Assembly (NCBI RefSeq): GCF_031884435.1
Contig: NZ_CP134779.1
Coordinates: 5,456,001 to 5,520,000, forward strand
DNA: 64,000 nt
Direction: 5' to 3'
Source: Bosea sp. 685
GTDB lineage: Bacteria > Pseudomonadota > Alphaproteobacteria > Rhizobiales > Beijerinckiaceae
The notes beneath the pieces were generated by a model. It ran no database searches, had not been told where the DNA came from, and worked only from the letters and a program-made list of their open reading frames with translations. How positions within the stretch are numbered: the first letter of the stretch is position 1; each line of letters opens with the position of its first letter. Below are positions 1 to 8,269 of this stretch, in pieces. Position numbers and translations under genes: made by a program.

Positions 1-1878
1 CTCGGCCATGCGCTTGGTCAGCACGGTGACCAAGGTACGGTAGCCCTTGGCCGAGACCTCCTTGATCTCGTCGAGCAGGTCGGCGACCTGGTGTTTCGCG
101 GGGCGGATTTCGACCGGCGGATCGATCAGGCCCGTGGGGCGGATGACCTGCTCGGTGAAGACGCCGCCGGTGCGGTCCATCTCCCAGCTGCCGGGCGTCG
201 CCGAGACGTGCACCGATTGCGGGCGCATCGCGTCCCATTCCTCGAAGCGCAGCGGCCGGTTGTCCATGCAGGAGGGCAGGCGGAAGCCGTATTCGGCCAG
301 CGTCGCCTTGCGCCGAAAGTCTCCGCGATACATGCCGCCGATCTGCGGCACGGTGACGTGGCTTTCGTCGGTGAAGACCAGCGCATTGTCGGGCAGGTAT
401 TCGAACAGGGTCGGCGGCGGCTCGCCCGGCTTGCGGCCGGTGAGATAGCGCGAATAGTTCTCGATGCCGTTGCAGGAGCCGGTGGCCTCGATCATCTCGA
501 TGTCGAAGGTGCAGCGCTGGTCGAGCCGCTGCGCCTCGAGATAGCGGCCCATCTTGTTGAGCTCGTCGAGGCGGCCGCGCAGCTCCTGCTTGATCGACTT
601 CACGGCCTGGGTCAGCGTCGGGCGCGGCGTGGTGTAGTGCGAATTGCCGTAGACCTTGACGAATTCGAGGTCGGCGGTCTTCTGGCCGGTCAGCGGGTCG
701 AACTCCGAGATCTGCTCGACCTCGTCGCCGAACAGGCCGATGCGCCAGGCGCGGTCCTCATAGTGGGCCGGGAAGAGTTCGATGACGTCGCCGCGCACGC
801 GGAAGGAGCCGCGGGCGAAATCGCCGAGCGTGCGCTTGTATTGCAGGGCGACGAGATCCGCGATGAGCTGGCGCTGCTCGATCTTCTCGCCCAGCTTGAT
901 GCCGAAGGTCATCGCCGTATAGGTCTCGACCGAGCCGATGCCGTAGATGCAGGACACCGAGGCGACGATGATGACGTCGTCGCGCTCCAACAGCGAGCGC
1001 GTCGCCGAATGGCGCATGCGGTCGATCTGCTCGTTGATCGAGCTTTCCTTCTCGATGAAGGTGTCCGAGCGCGGCACATAGGCCTCAGGCTGGTAGTAAT
1101 CGTAATAGGAGACGAAATACTCGACCGCGTTGTCGGGGAAGAAGCTCTTGAACTCGCCATAGAGCTGCGCGGCCAGCGTCTTGTTCGGCGCCAGGATCAG
1201 GGCGGGACGCTGCGTCAATTCGATCACCTTCGCCATGGTGAAGGTCTTGCCCGAGCCGGTGACGCCGAGCAGGACCTGGTCGCGCTCCTGCTTGCCGATG
1301 CCGTCCAGCAGATCGGCGATCGCGGTCGGCTGGTCGCCGGCGGGCTCGAAATCGGACTGCATGCGGAACGGAATGCCGCCCTCCGACTTGTCCGGGCGCG
1401 GCGGGCGATGCGGCGTCCAGGCCTTGCCGGGGTCGATAAAGGGGCTGCCGGTCTCGAGCAGCGTCTGCAGCGATTGCGCCGTCAGGCTCGCGGCGGTCTC
1501 GCCCTCGACACCGTCAAAGGCGGAATCGGCCTTCTTGCCGATCTTGCGCTTGGGCGCATTGTCGCCGGGGCGGGACTCCGGCTCGTAACCGGCCTGCGGC
1601 TGATCGCTGAAGCCGGAGGCGCCGCCGGGCACGGTGTTGCCGCGGTTGATCGCCGGGTTGAGCAGGTCGGCGAGATAACCCTCCAGCGGCTTCAACTCGG
1701 GCTTGGTCGCCTTGGAATTGGGCGTGCGCGCGCTGGCGGGCTTTTTCGCGGGCTTCGTCTTGGCGTCGGAGGCGGAGGTCTCGGGCGCGGAAGTCTTGGG
1801 CGCGGAAGTCTTGGGCGCGGAAGTCTTGGGAGCAGAGGTCTTGGGAGCGGAGGTCTTGGGAGCGGAGGTCTTGGACAT
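1..1878 (-). CDS. uvrB: UvrABC excinuclease subunit B, 3' end outside the window
   Basis: This is the damage-verification helicase of nucleotide excision repair, which loads onto DNA with UvrA and recruits UvrC in the cytoplasm. Reading the minus strand gives the Walker A stretch [12 protein letters not shown], the beta-hairpin region with [10 protein letters not shown], the helicase segment [19 protein letters not shown], and [22 protein letters not shown] before the frame leaves the window. About 626 codons are present, so the C-terminal helicase end and the UVR motif are missing here. The start chosen is the ATG whose complement is at 1876-1878. The first ~130 residues are a low-complexity Lys/Pro/Ala extension ahead of the usual UvrB start, opening with seven KTSAP-like units. 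Such extensions are common in Hyphomicrobiales UvrB. The identification is secure; only the exact start is open. Confidence 0.97.
   Translation of the reverse strand, partial: MSKTSAPKTSAPKTSAPKTSAPKTSAPKTSAPETSASDAKTKPAKKPASARTPNSKATKPELKPLEGYLADLLNPAINRGNTVPGGASGFSDQPQAGYEPESRPGDNAPKRKIGKKADSAFDGVEGETAASLTAQSLQTLLETGSPFIDPGKAWTPHRPPRPDKSEGGIPFRMQSDFEPAGDQPTAIADLLDGIGKQERDQVLLGVTGSGKTFTMAKVIELTQRPALILAPNKTLAAQLYGEFKSFFPDNAVEYFVSYYDYYQPEAYVPRSDTFIEKESSINEQIDRMRHSATRSLLERDDVIIVASVSCIYGIGSVETYTAMTFGIKLGEKIEQRQLIADLVALQYKRTLGDFARGSFRVRGDVIELFPAHYEDRAWRIGLFGDEVEQISEFDPLTGQKTADLEFVKVYGNSHYTTPRPTLTQAVKSIKQELRGRLDELNKMGRYLEAQRLDQRCTFDIEMIEATGSCNGIENYSRYLTGRKPGEPPPTLFEYLPDNALVFTDESHVTVPQIGGMYRGDFRRKATLAEYGFRLPSCMDNRPLRFEEWDAMRPQSVHVSATPGSWEMDRTGGVFTEQVIRPTGLIDPPVEIRPAKHQVADLLDEIKEVSAKGYRTLVTVLTKRMAE
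1771..1875 (-). repeat. Seven tandem 15-bp units encoding the UvrB N-terminal KTSAP repeats
   Basis: Seven consecutive 15-bp units, with only scattered substitutions (for example GCGGAAGTCTTGGGC versus GCGGAGGTCTTGGGA on the plus strand), directly follow the uvrB start codon. They encode P/S-K/E-T-S-A five times over and more, so the repeat keeps frame whatever the copy number. The near-identity of units at the DNA level suggests recent slippage expansion. Confidence 0.9.
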
Positions 1879-2092
1879 GACCGCAATATGGGACGGAAGC
1901 CGCCCAAGCGCGAGAGGGCAAGGCGCATGGCGGGCCGCATAGCTGACAGGAGATGGCAGGAGGAGATGGCTGCGCGGCGCGCCTTGCGCGCAGAACCAGT
2001 CCCGCATAGAGGCTCAGCCTTGCACAGAAGGCATTGACTCCCCGAAACGCGCTGCAACAATGCGGCTATAGTACGACCAGTGAGAACCGTTC

Positions 2093-2821
2093 ATGTCGGG
2101 ACAACACTTCGACACCGGACGAGATGCGCTCGATTTCATCGATGTGCTGACGCGCCTCAACGACCCCCAGACGATCATCACCTCGCTGCGCGACAAGCTC
2201 GCCAGCTTCGGCTTCCACGCCTTCCTGATCACCGGCCTGCCGGAGACCGGCGACAGGATCGCGCCGCTGGTGCTGCTGAATGGCTGGCCCGATGGCTGGT
2301 TCGAGCTCTATGTCCGGCAGAACTATGCCGATGACGACCCGATCGCAGCGCATTGCAAGACCACGGCTAACCCTTTCGTCTGGGCCGAGGTCTACCGCCA
2401 GGAGGTCGCCAGCGCGCGCCAGCAGGAGATCATGCGGCGAGCCAGCGACTTCAAGATGGTCCATGGCTTCTGCGTGCCGATCCACAATGAGGACGGTTTC
2501 AAGGCCGTCGTCACCATGGCCGGCGACAAGCCCGACCTGTCGCGACAGTCCCGCTCCGCCATCCACCTGATGTCGCTCTACGCCCATGCCAAGGCCGAGG
2601 CCGCCATACGCGGCAATCGGGGCCATTGCCTCACCGTGCGGGAGCGCGAGGTCCTGACCTGGATGGCTGTCGGCAAATCGACCGAAGGCGTCGCCGCGGC
2701 GCTCAATATCCGGGCGGGAACCGTCGAAGCGCATTACCAGAACGCCGCCCGCAAGCTCGGCGCCCGGGGCCGCACGCGCACGGTGGTCGAGGCGCATCTG
2801 CGCGGCGAGATCAGACTTTAG
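2093..2821 (+). CDS. LuxR-family quorum-sensing transcriptional regulator
   Basis: This 242-residue protein has the two-domain layout of acyl-homoserine-lactone (AHL) receptors. Residues ~15-160 form an autoinducer-binding domain with the typical aromatic/acidic signature WPDGWFELYVRQNYADDDP followed by FVWAEV. Residues ~178-240 form a LuxR/GerE helix-turn-helix beginning LTVREREVLTWMAVGKS and containing GTVEAHYQNAARKLG. It lies 99 bp upstream of a luxI homologue on the same strand, which makes a cognate receptor/synthase pair very likely. The ATG at 2093 is followed directly by the domain and was preferred. The ligand cannot be read from sequence. Activation or repression of luxI is inference; a palindrome lies between the two genes. 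Confidence 0.93.
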   Translation: MSGQHFDTGRDALDFIDVLTRLNDPQTIITSLRDKLASFGFHAFLITGLPETGDRIAPLVLLNGWPDGWFELYVRQNYADDDPIAAHCKTTANPFVWAEVYRQEVASARQQEIMRRASDFKMVHGFCVPIHNEDGFKAVVTMAGDKPDLSRQSRSAIHLMSLYAHAKAEAAIRGNRGHCLTVREREVLTWMAVGKSTEGVAAALNIRAGTVEAHYQNAARKLGARGRTRTVVEAHLRGEIRL

Positions 2822-2848
2822 TCTATAGATCTGCGAAAACTTCGGCAC

Positions 2849-2864
2849 TCCCGGAAAACCGGGA
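2849..2864. promoter_or_regulatory. Perfect palindrome in the luxR-luxI gap, candidate lux-box-like operator
   Basis: TCCCGGAAAACCGGGA is a perfect 6-bp inverted repeat around AAAA, 57 bp upstream of the luxI start. Operators of LuxR-type proteins are palindromes of about 18-20 bp in this position. It does not match the textbook lux or tra box. It could also be a short hairpin, but no T-run follows, so a terminator is less likely. Confidence 0.4.
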
Positions 2865-2920
2865 TTCCGCCCCGCGCGGATCGGTAGAAGATTCTTCCTC
2901 ACGCTGCTGGGGAAGAGCAC

Positions 2921-3565
2921 ATGATTCACGTCGTCGACGCCTCCAATCGCCGGCTCTATGCCGATCAGATCGAAGAACATTTCCGCATCCGACATCGCGT
3001 CTATGTCGAGGAGCGGCGCTGGATGGAGCTGGAGCGGCCCGACGGCCGGGAGATCGACCAGTTCGACACGGAGGACGCGGTCTATCTGCTGGCGCTGAAG
3101 GAGGGCAAGGTGATCGGGGGCTCCCGGCTCGTGCCGACGCTCTGCCCGCATCTGATGAGCGACGTCTTTCCGTTCCTCGCCAATATCCGCGGCCTGCAGC
3201 GCGGCCCCGACATCGTCGAATGGACGCGGATCTTCGTGGTTCCCGAGCATCGCGGCCACGAATCCGCCGTGCTGCACACCGTCCTCGGCGGCATGCTCGA
3301 ATACTGCCTGGAGCAGAACTTCAGCGCGATCACCGTCGTGATGGAAACCTGGTGGATGCCGCGCTTCCTGGAGCTCGGCTGGGAGGTCAAACCGCTCGGC
3401 CTGCCGACGATGATCGACGGCATGTCCTGCATCGGCACGATGATCAGCGTGACGGAGGAGGCCTGGCGCAGCACGCTCGCCTTCAAGCGGATCGCCGCCC
3501 CGACCCTGGTCGACCGACGGCATGGGCCGCGCATCATCGAGGAAAGGCGAACCAACCATGTATGA
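2921..3565 (+). CDS. Acyl-homoserine-lactone synthase, LuxI family
   Basis: The enzyme makes an N-acyl-homoserine lactone from S-adenosylmethionine and an acyl-ACP or acyl-CoA donor. At 214 residues it is of normal family length. The invariant LuxI positions are all present: R24, W34, E44, D46, D49, R69, E100 and R103, in the contexts FRIRHRVYVEERRW, REIDQFD, IGGSRL and VEWTRIF. The ATG at 2921 follows GCTGGGGAAGAGCAC, which includes a plausible GGGGAAGAG ribosome site. It is preceded by its likely luxR partner and overlaps the next small gene by 8 bp, so translational coupling is likely. The acyl chain made cannot be predicted. Confidence 0.95.
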   Translation: MIHVVDASNRRLYADQIEEHFRIRHRVYVEERRWMELERPDGREIDQFDTEDAVYLLALKEGKVIGGSRLVPTLCPHLMSDVFPFLANIRGLQRGPDIVEWTRIFVVPEHRGHESAVLHTVLGGMLEYCLEQNFSAITVVMETWWMPRFLELGWEVKPLGLPTMIDGMSCIGTMISVTEEAWRSTLAFKRIAAPTLVDRRHGPRIIEERRTNHV

Positions 3566-3907
3566 CGAGCACGCCTATTCGGCCTTGTCCTCCGAGGAAC
3601 GGCAAGACCTCGGAAACGCGCTGGCGACCCTAATGACGCTGATGGAACGGCACCCGCGCTACACCCCCTGCTGGACGTCGCGGCGCATTTCGACCTTCCC
3701 GACGATCTCTGGCTGATGACGCAGGTCCTGAGCCTGAACGAAGCCTGCCGGTCGGCGCTGGTGCAGCTCTTCCTGCTGACCAACGGAGCGCTCCAGGCCA
3801 AGCCGCTGGGCCACGACGCCGTCATGCTGGTGAGCCAGGATCTCGACGCCGTCTATGAGCGGACCCGTGACCACGAGCGCGGGCTGCCGTCACCTCACGA
3901 CGCGTGA
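3558..3907 (+). pseudogene. Small gene overlapping luxI, interrupted by a -1 frameshift at a C5 tract
   Basis: The first frame starts at 3558, overlapping the luxI stop by 8 bp, and encodes MYDEHAYSALSSEERQDLGN and on to ERHPRYTP near 3668. Sensible coding then continues one frame over as LLDVAAHFDLPDDLWLMTQV and ends at the stop at 3905-3907. The break coincides with a run of five C at 3664-3668. Adding one C would give a single helix-rich protein of about 116 residues. I do not recognise the family. The linkage suggests a quorum-sensing accessory. It may be a real mutation, a sequencing error in the homopolymer, or a switchable tract. The second half could also start alone at the ATG at 3716. 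Confidence 0.6.
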
Positions 3908-3977
3908 CGAGAAGGCAAACCTAGGGGAGGACGTGGGAGGAGTGCTCTCGCTTGTCCCGTGTCTCCCGGAACCACGC

Positions 3978-4022
3978 CGTCATCCCGGAGCTGCGCGGCT
4001 CCGCCGCTTGTCCAGGATGACG
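3978..4022. repeat. Interspersed palindromic intergenic repeat, short copy
   Basis: CGTCATCC at 3978-3985 and GGATGACG at 4015-4022 form the outer arms, with a GGAGC/GCTCC stem inside. It lies between two convergent genes. Elements with the same CCGTCAT...ATGACGG ends occur near 11.0 kb and 62.0 kb in this window, which marks it as one member of a dispersed family. Confidence 0.6.
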
Positions 4023-4054
4023 TGGAGATTCTGGAGTGGGATTTCTGGCTCGAC

Positions 4055-5269
4055 TTACGCCCGCGCCAACCACGCCTCCATCCCCGCCGCCGCCGCGACG
4101 CCGGTGGCGAAGCAGGCTTGCAGCAGGTAGCCCCCGGTCGGGGCTTCCCAGTCCAGCATCTCGCCGGCGACGAAGACGCCGGGCAGCGCCTTCAGCATGA
4201 AATCGGGAGCGACCGCGCCAGCTTCGATGCCGCCGGCGCTCGAAATCGCGCGCGTGATCGGGGCGAGGCCGGTGAGCATGAGGGGAGCGGCCTTGATCAG
4301 CGCCGCCAAGGCCGCTGCGTCCTCAGGCAAGCGCGGGCTCGCCTCGCGCAGGAGCGCGATCGCGACCGGCGACAGGCCCGCCGCCTTGCGCAGATGGTTG
4401 CTCAGCGTCTCGCCCTTGCGGCGCTTCGCCAGACGCTCGATGAGGCGCGCCGTCTCCATGTCGGGCCGCAGATCGAGCGTCACCGCCGCCTTGCCCTCGC
4501 GCAGGATCGCCTCGCGCAGCAGGCCCGACAGCGCGTAGATCGCGCCGCCCTCGATGCCGTCGGCATCGATCATCGCCTCGCCGGTGGCCTGACGCTCACC
4601 GAAGCGGATGACGATGCGCTTCAACGGCGCGCCAGCGAAACGCTCACGCATCATCGCCGACCAGGCGACGGTGAAGCCGCCATTGGCCGGCAGCAGCGGC
4701 GCGACGGCGACGCCACGAGCCGCGAGCAGCGGCGCCCAACCGCCATCGGAACCGAGACGCGGCCAGCTCGCGCCGCCGAGGGCCAGCAAGGTCGCGCCGG
4801 GCCGGATCGTTTCGACCCCGCCGTCGCGGGTCTGGAAGGCAAGCGCGCCGTCGGCGCTCCAGCCGGTCCAGTGCATCCCCGATGCGAGTTTCACGCCCTG
4901 CCCTTCCAGCCGGCGCAGCCAGGCGCGCAGCAGGGGCGAGGCCTTCATCGCCTTGGGAAAGACGCGCCCGCTCGTGCCGGTGAAGCTGTCGGCGCCGAGA
5001 CCGTCGGCCCAATCGCGCAAAGCCTGGGGCGGGAAGGCGCGGATCGCCGGTTCGAGCCAGGCCTGCGCATCGCGATAGCGCGTCAGGAGCTGATCCAGCG
5101 GTTCGGAATGGGTCAGGTTCAGCCCGCCGCGACCGGCGAGCAGGAATTTGCGCGCCGGCGAGGGCATGCGGTCATAGATCGTAACGGCGTGGCCGGCGGC
5201 GGACAGCCGCTCGGCGGCGATCAGGCCAGAGGGGCCTGCGCCGATGATCGCGATGTCGGATGTCGGCAT
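4055..5269 (-). CDS. HI0933/YhiN-like NAD(P)/FAD-dependent oxidoreductase (TIGR03862-type)
   Basis: This 404-residue cytoplasmic flavoprotein has an N-terminal Rossmann FAD-binding motif, DIAIIGAGPSGLIAAERL, an early RKFLLAGRGGLNLTHSE segment typical of the HI0933 family, and a C-terminal FAD motif near GVFVAGEMLDWEAPTGGYLL. It closely matches the architecture of the alphaproteobacterial TIGR03862 flavoproteins. The physiological substrate of this family is not established; sequence alone supports only a flavin-dependent oxidoreductase. It is a single gene with its own spacing from neighbours on both sides, convergent with the quorum-sensing genes. Confidence 0.85.
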   Translation of the reverse strand: MPTSDIAIIGAGPSGLIAAERLSAAGHAVTIYDRMPSPARKFLLAGRGGLNLTHSEPLDQLLTRYRDAQAWLEPAIRAFPPQALRDWADGLGADSFTGTSGRVFPKAMKASPLLRAWLRRLEGQGVKLASGMHWTGWSADGALAFQTRDGGVETIRPGATLLALGGASWPRLGSDGGWAPLLAARGVAVAPLLPANGGFTVAWSAMMRERFAGAPLKRIVIRFGERQATGEAMIDADGIEGGAIYALSGLLREAILREGKAAVTLDLRPDMETARLIERLAKRRKGETLSNHLRKAAGLSPVAIALLREASPRLPEDAAALAALIKAAPLMLTGLAPITRAISSAGGIEAGAVAPDFMLKALPGVFVAGEMLDWEAPTGGYLLQACFATGVAAAAGMEAWLARA

Positions 5270-5327
5270 GAACTCAAACTCCTGCGGCCCAGCTCCGGTT
5301 TCGGCTGCCGGAGGGCGGCGAGCGGGA

Positions 5328-6551
5328 TCAGGCCTGCGATGTCAGCTCCTTGTGCACGAGGTGCACCCAATAGGTCGAGCCCAGAGCGAGAATATCGTCG
5401 TTGAAATCATAGAGCGGAGTGTGGAGCAGATTGCCCTTGCCCTCCGCCGCGGTGCCGTTGCCGATGCGGATGAAGGCGCCCGGCCGCTGCTCCAGCATGA
5501 AGGCGAAATCGTCGGCGCCGGTGTTGAGCGGGATATGCGTGTCCATCTTCTCCGCGCCGACGAGGTCGCTGGCTACCGTCGCCGCAAGCGCCGTCTCGTC
5601 AACGCTGTTGATCAGGGGCGGATAGCGGCGCTTGTAGAGGTATTCGGCGCTGCAGCCCTGGATGGCCGCCACGCCCTCGGCCAGCACGCCCAGGCGCTGC
5701 TCCAGAATGTCGCGCACCGCGGCCGAGAAGCAGCGCGCCGTGCCGGTGACGACGACCTCGGCGGGGATGACATTGGGCGAGCTGAAAGCACCGGCATTGA
5801 TGTGGCCTACGCTCAACACCGCCGGTTCGACGGCGGGAACATTGCGGGCGACGATCGCCTGGACGCCGAGGATGAAATTGGCCAGCGCGATCGTCGGGTC
5901 GGTCGCGGTATGAGTGCCGGAGCCGCCATGGCCGCCGGTTCCGCGAAAGGTCACGACCCAGGTGTCGCTGGCGGCAAGCATCGGCCCTTGCCTGATGCCG
6001 AACTCCCCGGCGCGGCGGCCCGGCTGGTTGTGCATGCCGTAGACGGCATCGACCGGAAAGCGCTCGAACAGCCCCTGCTCGAGCATGACGCGGGCACCGC
6101 CCAAGCCCTCCTCCGCCGGCTGGAAGACGAAATGAACCGTGCCGCCGAAATCCCGGTGTTCCGCCAGATAGCGCGCGGCGCCGAGCAGCATGGCGATATG
6201 CCCGTCATGCCCGCAGGCGTGCATCTTGCCGGGAATGGTCGAGCGATGCGCGATCTCGCTCTTCTCCTCGATGCGCAGCGCGTCCAGCTCGGAGCGAAGC
6301 GCGATGGCGCGCTGCCCGCCGCGCTCGCCCTTCAGCGAGCCGACAACGCCGGTCCCGGCCAGCCCCTCATGGGTCTCGATGCCCCAGCCGCGCAGCGTCC
6401 GCGCCACCAGGGCCGCCGTCCTGACCTCCTCGAAGGCAATCTCGGGATGGGCGTGGATGTCACGCCGAATGGCGATGAGCTCGGCTTCGAAAGCCTTGAT
6501 GGCGGGAAAAACGGGGCTGGAGATCACGGTCTCGAATCCTGGCGGGCGCAT
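5328..6551 (-). CDS. M20-family amidohydrolase (hippurate/N-acyl-amino-acid hydrolase type)
   Basis: This 407-residue metallo-amidohydrolase would cleave an N-acyl or aryl-amide bond of an amino acid derivative. The dinuclear-metal signature MHACGHDGH is present, as are HPEIAFEE near the N-terminus, FQPAEEGLGGA, the dimerisation/catalytic segment TGGHGGSGTHTATDP, and a C-terminal TGADDFAFM. The usual LRADMDALP segment reads LRSELDALRIEE here, a mild departure. It stands alone, 58 bp from the flavoprotein and 86 bp from phoB. The substrate (hippurate, N-acetyl-amino acids, even AHLs in some relatives) cannot be assigned; no link to the nearby LuxI is shown. Confidence 0.88.
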   Translation of the reverse strand: MRPPGFETVISSPVFPAIKAFEAELIAIRRDIHAHPEIAFEEVRTAALVARTLRGWGIETHEGLAGTGVVGSLKGERGGQRAIALRSELDALRIEEKSEIAHRSTIPGKMHACGHDGHIAMLLGAARYLAEHRDFGGTVHFVFQPAEEGLGGARVMLEQGLFERFPVDAVYGMHNQPGRRAGEFGIRQGPMLAASDTWVVTFRGTGGHGGSGTHTATDPTIALANFILGVQAIVARNVPAVEPAVLSVGHINAGAFSSPNVIPAEVVVTGTARCFSAAVRDILEQRLGVLAEGVAAIQGCSAEYLYKRRYPPLINSVDETALAATVASDLVGAEKMDTHIPLNTGADDFAFMLEQRPGAFIRIGNGTAAEGKGNLLHTPLYDFNDDILALGSTYWVHLVHKELTSQA

Positions 6552-6637
6552 GAGCGGCCAAGACTAAAGAGGAACGTTACCTGCAACAATCGACGGGGCC
6601 GCAGCGCCCCGACCCGATATTGGAATGACGCGCGCTC

Positions 6638-7336
6638 TTAGCCTCGCGCGAAGGTCTCGTCGAAAGCGTAGCCAGCGCCGCGCACCGTGCGCAGCGGATC
6701 CTTGGCATCGCCGGGCGTGATCGCCTTGCGCAGGCGGCCGACATGAACGTCGACCGTGCGCTCGTCGATATAGACGTCGCGCCCCCAGACGGCGTCGAGG
6801 AGCTGTGCGCGGGAATAGACCCGGCCCGGCGCCTGCATCAGGAATTCGAGCAGGCGGAATTCGGTCGGGCCGAGATGCAATTCCGCGCCGGAGCGGCGGA
6901 CCCGGCGCGTCGTGCGATCGAGCTCGAGATCGCCGGCCGCGAGCAGCCCCGCGACATGGCCAGGCTTGGCCCGGCGCAGGAGCGCCTGGATGCGCGCGAT
7001 CAGTTCAGGCAGCGAGAATGGCTTGACCACATAGTCGTCGGCGCCGGTGGCGAGACCGCGCACGCGTTCGGTCTCCTCGCCGCGCGCTGTGAGCATGATG
7101 ATCGGCACGCGCTCCGTGTCCCTGCGCGTGCGCAGGCGGCGGCAGAGCTCGATGCCCGACAGGCCCGGCAGCATCCAGTCGAGCAGGACGAGGTCGGGCG
7201 TGTGGTCACGCAGATGCAGTTCGGCATCGTCGCCGCGCGCGACGCTGTCGACCTCGAAGCCCTCGGCTTCGAGATTGTAGCGCAGGAGCAGCGTGAGCGG
7301 CTCCTCGTCCTCGACGATCAGGATGCGTGCGGGCAT
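6638..7336 (-). CDS. phoB: Phosphate regulon response regulator PhoB
   Basis: This OmpR-type regulator binds Pho boxes when phosphorylated by PhoR under phosphate limitation. It has a receiver domain with the acidic pocket E9/D10, phospho-acceptor D53 (LVLLDWMLPG), and VVKPFSLPEL, then a winged-helix domain with TEFRLLEFLMQAPGRVYSRA and RTVDVHVGRLRKAI. I chose the ATG at 7336 (MPARILIVEDEEP), since a GTG at 7369 would add 11 unlikely residues. It is last in the pst-phoU-phoB order, separated from phoU by a 174-bp gap filled by a palindromic repeat. No phoR is adjacent; a PhoR-like kinase lies at 42.7-43.9 kb. Confidence 0.95.
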   Translation of the reverse strand: MPARILIVEDEEPLTLLLRYNLEAEGFEVDSVARGDDAELHLRDHTPDLVLLDWMLPGLSGIELCRRLRTRRDTERVPIIMLTARGEETERVRGLATGADDYVVKPFSLPELIARIQALLRRAKPGHVAGLLAAGDLELDRTTRRVRRSGAELHLGPTEFRLLEFLMQAPGRVYSRAQLLDAVWGRDVYIDERTVDVHVGRLRKAITPGDAKDPLRTVRGAGYAFDETFARG

Positions 7337-7373
7337 GGCGCGGTTCCGTTCCTGGCATTCAGCCGACACACAC

Positions 7374-7484
7374 CGTCATGCTCGCCCTTGTGGCGAGCAT
7401 CCACGTCTTGAACACAGGTCTCGACCGGTGAAGACGTGGATGGTCGGGATGATCCTCGGGACCAGCCCGAGGACGACCATGACG
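7374..7484. repeat. Nested palindromic repeat between phoU and phoB
   Basis: The outer arms CGTCATG (7374-7380) and CATGACG (7478-7484) enclose a perfect 11-bp inverted repeat ATCCACGTCTT (7399-7409) / AAGACGTGGAT (7431-7441) and a further stem TCCTCGGG (7453-7460) / CCCGAGGA (7466-7473). It is a mosaic palindromic intergenic element lying inside the pho operon. It could act as an intercistronic RNA structure, but no T-run marks a terminator. Confidence 0.75.
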
Positions 7485-7510
7485 GGAAAGGTGCCGGTGC
7501 GTTCATTCCA

Positions 7511-8230
7511 TCAGCTCCCCGTCACCGCCTCGACATTGATGTCGGTGGTGTCGAGCTTCGGGCGATTGAGATCGAGCGACTCGCCGGTGACGAGATAGTG
7601 GATCGTCTCGGCGATGTTGGTGGTGTGATCTCCGATGCGCTCGACGTTCTTGGCGCAGAACAGGAGATGCGTGCAGAAGGTGATGTTGCGCGGATCTTCC
7701 ATCATATAGGTCAGCAATTCGCGGAAGAGCGAGGTGTAGAGCGCGTCGATCTCGTCGTCGCGGCGCCAGACCTCCATGGCCTTCTGCTCGTTGCTCGCGG
7801 CATAGGCATCGAGCACGTCCTTGAGCTGGGCCTGGACCAGCCGGCTCATGTGCTCGAGCCCGACCACGGCGCGATGCGGTGGCTGGAACTGGCCGGAGAT
7901 CGCGACCGCGCGCTTGGCGATGTTCTTGGCGAGATCGCCGACGCGCTCGATGTCGGCGGCGATGCGGATCGCCGAGATCAATTCACGCAGATCATTCGCC
8001 AGCGGCTGGCGCCGCGCGATGGTCAGGACCGCACGCTCCTCGACATCGCGCTGGAGGTTGTCGAGGCGCTGGTCGGCGCTGATCACCTTCTGGGCGAGCG
8101 TGGTGTCGCGGCGCACCAGCGCCACGGTGGAATCGCCGAGCATGCGCTCGGACATGCCGCCCATTTCGGCGAGGCTGCGGCGCAGCCCCTCAAGTTCGGC
8201 GTCGTAGGAGCGGACGATATGTTCGGTCAT
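7511..8230 (-). CDS. phoU: Phosphate signalling protein PhoU
   Basis: PhoU is the cytoplasmic, peripherally membrane-bound negative regulator that links the Pst transporter to PhoR. The 239 residues contain two tandem three-helix PhoU repeats with their metal-binding motifs: ELISAIRIAADIERVGDLAKNIAKRA in the first and NITFCTHLLFCAKNVERIGDHTTNIAE in the second. It starts 39 bp downstream of the pstB stop in the same operon. Length and repeat structure are standard for the family. Confidence 0.96.
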   Translation of the reverse strand: MTEHIVRSYDAELEGLRRSLAEMGGMSERMLGDSTVALVRRDTTLAQKVISADQRLDNLQRDVEERAVLTIARRQPLANDLRELISAIRIAADIERVGDLAKNIAKRAVAISGQFQPPHRAVVGLEHMSRLVQAQLKDVLDAYAASNEQKAMEVWRRDDEIDALYTSLFRELLTYMMEDPRNITFCTHLLFCAKNVERIGDHTTNIAETIHYLVTGESLDLNRPKLDTTDINVEAVTGS

Positions 8231-8269
8231 CGCGGCGGATCCTCTGGAAGCGGGAGCGGAACTGGACAG

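Noticed and set aside
1771..1875. CRISPR-like array
   Set aside because: Units are contiguous 15-mers without spacers and encode a peptide repeat.
91..2037. A long open frame antisense to uvrB
   Set aside because: It is the complement of a GC-rich gene. The minus strand gives an unambiguous UvrB with all motifs, while this frame gives Arg/Ala/Leu-rich sequence without domains.
2849..2864. Rho-independent terminator after luxR
   Set aside because: The stem is only 6 bp and no T-run follows; an operator is more plausible.
5328..6551. AHL-degrading enzyme partnered with LuxI
   Set aside because: M20 hydrolases are common and mostly unrelated to quorum sensing; the gene is separate and on the opposite strand.
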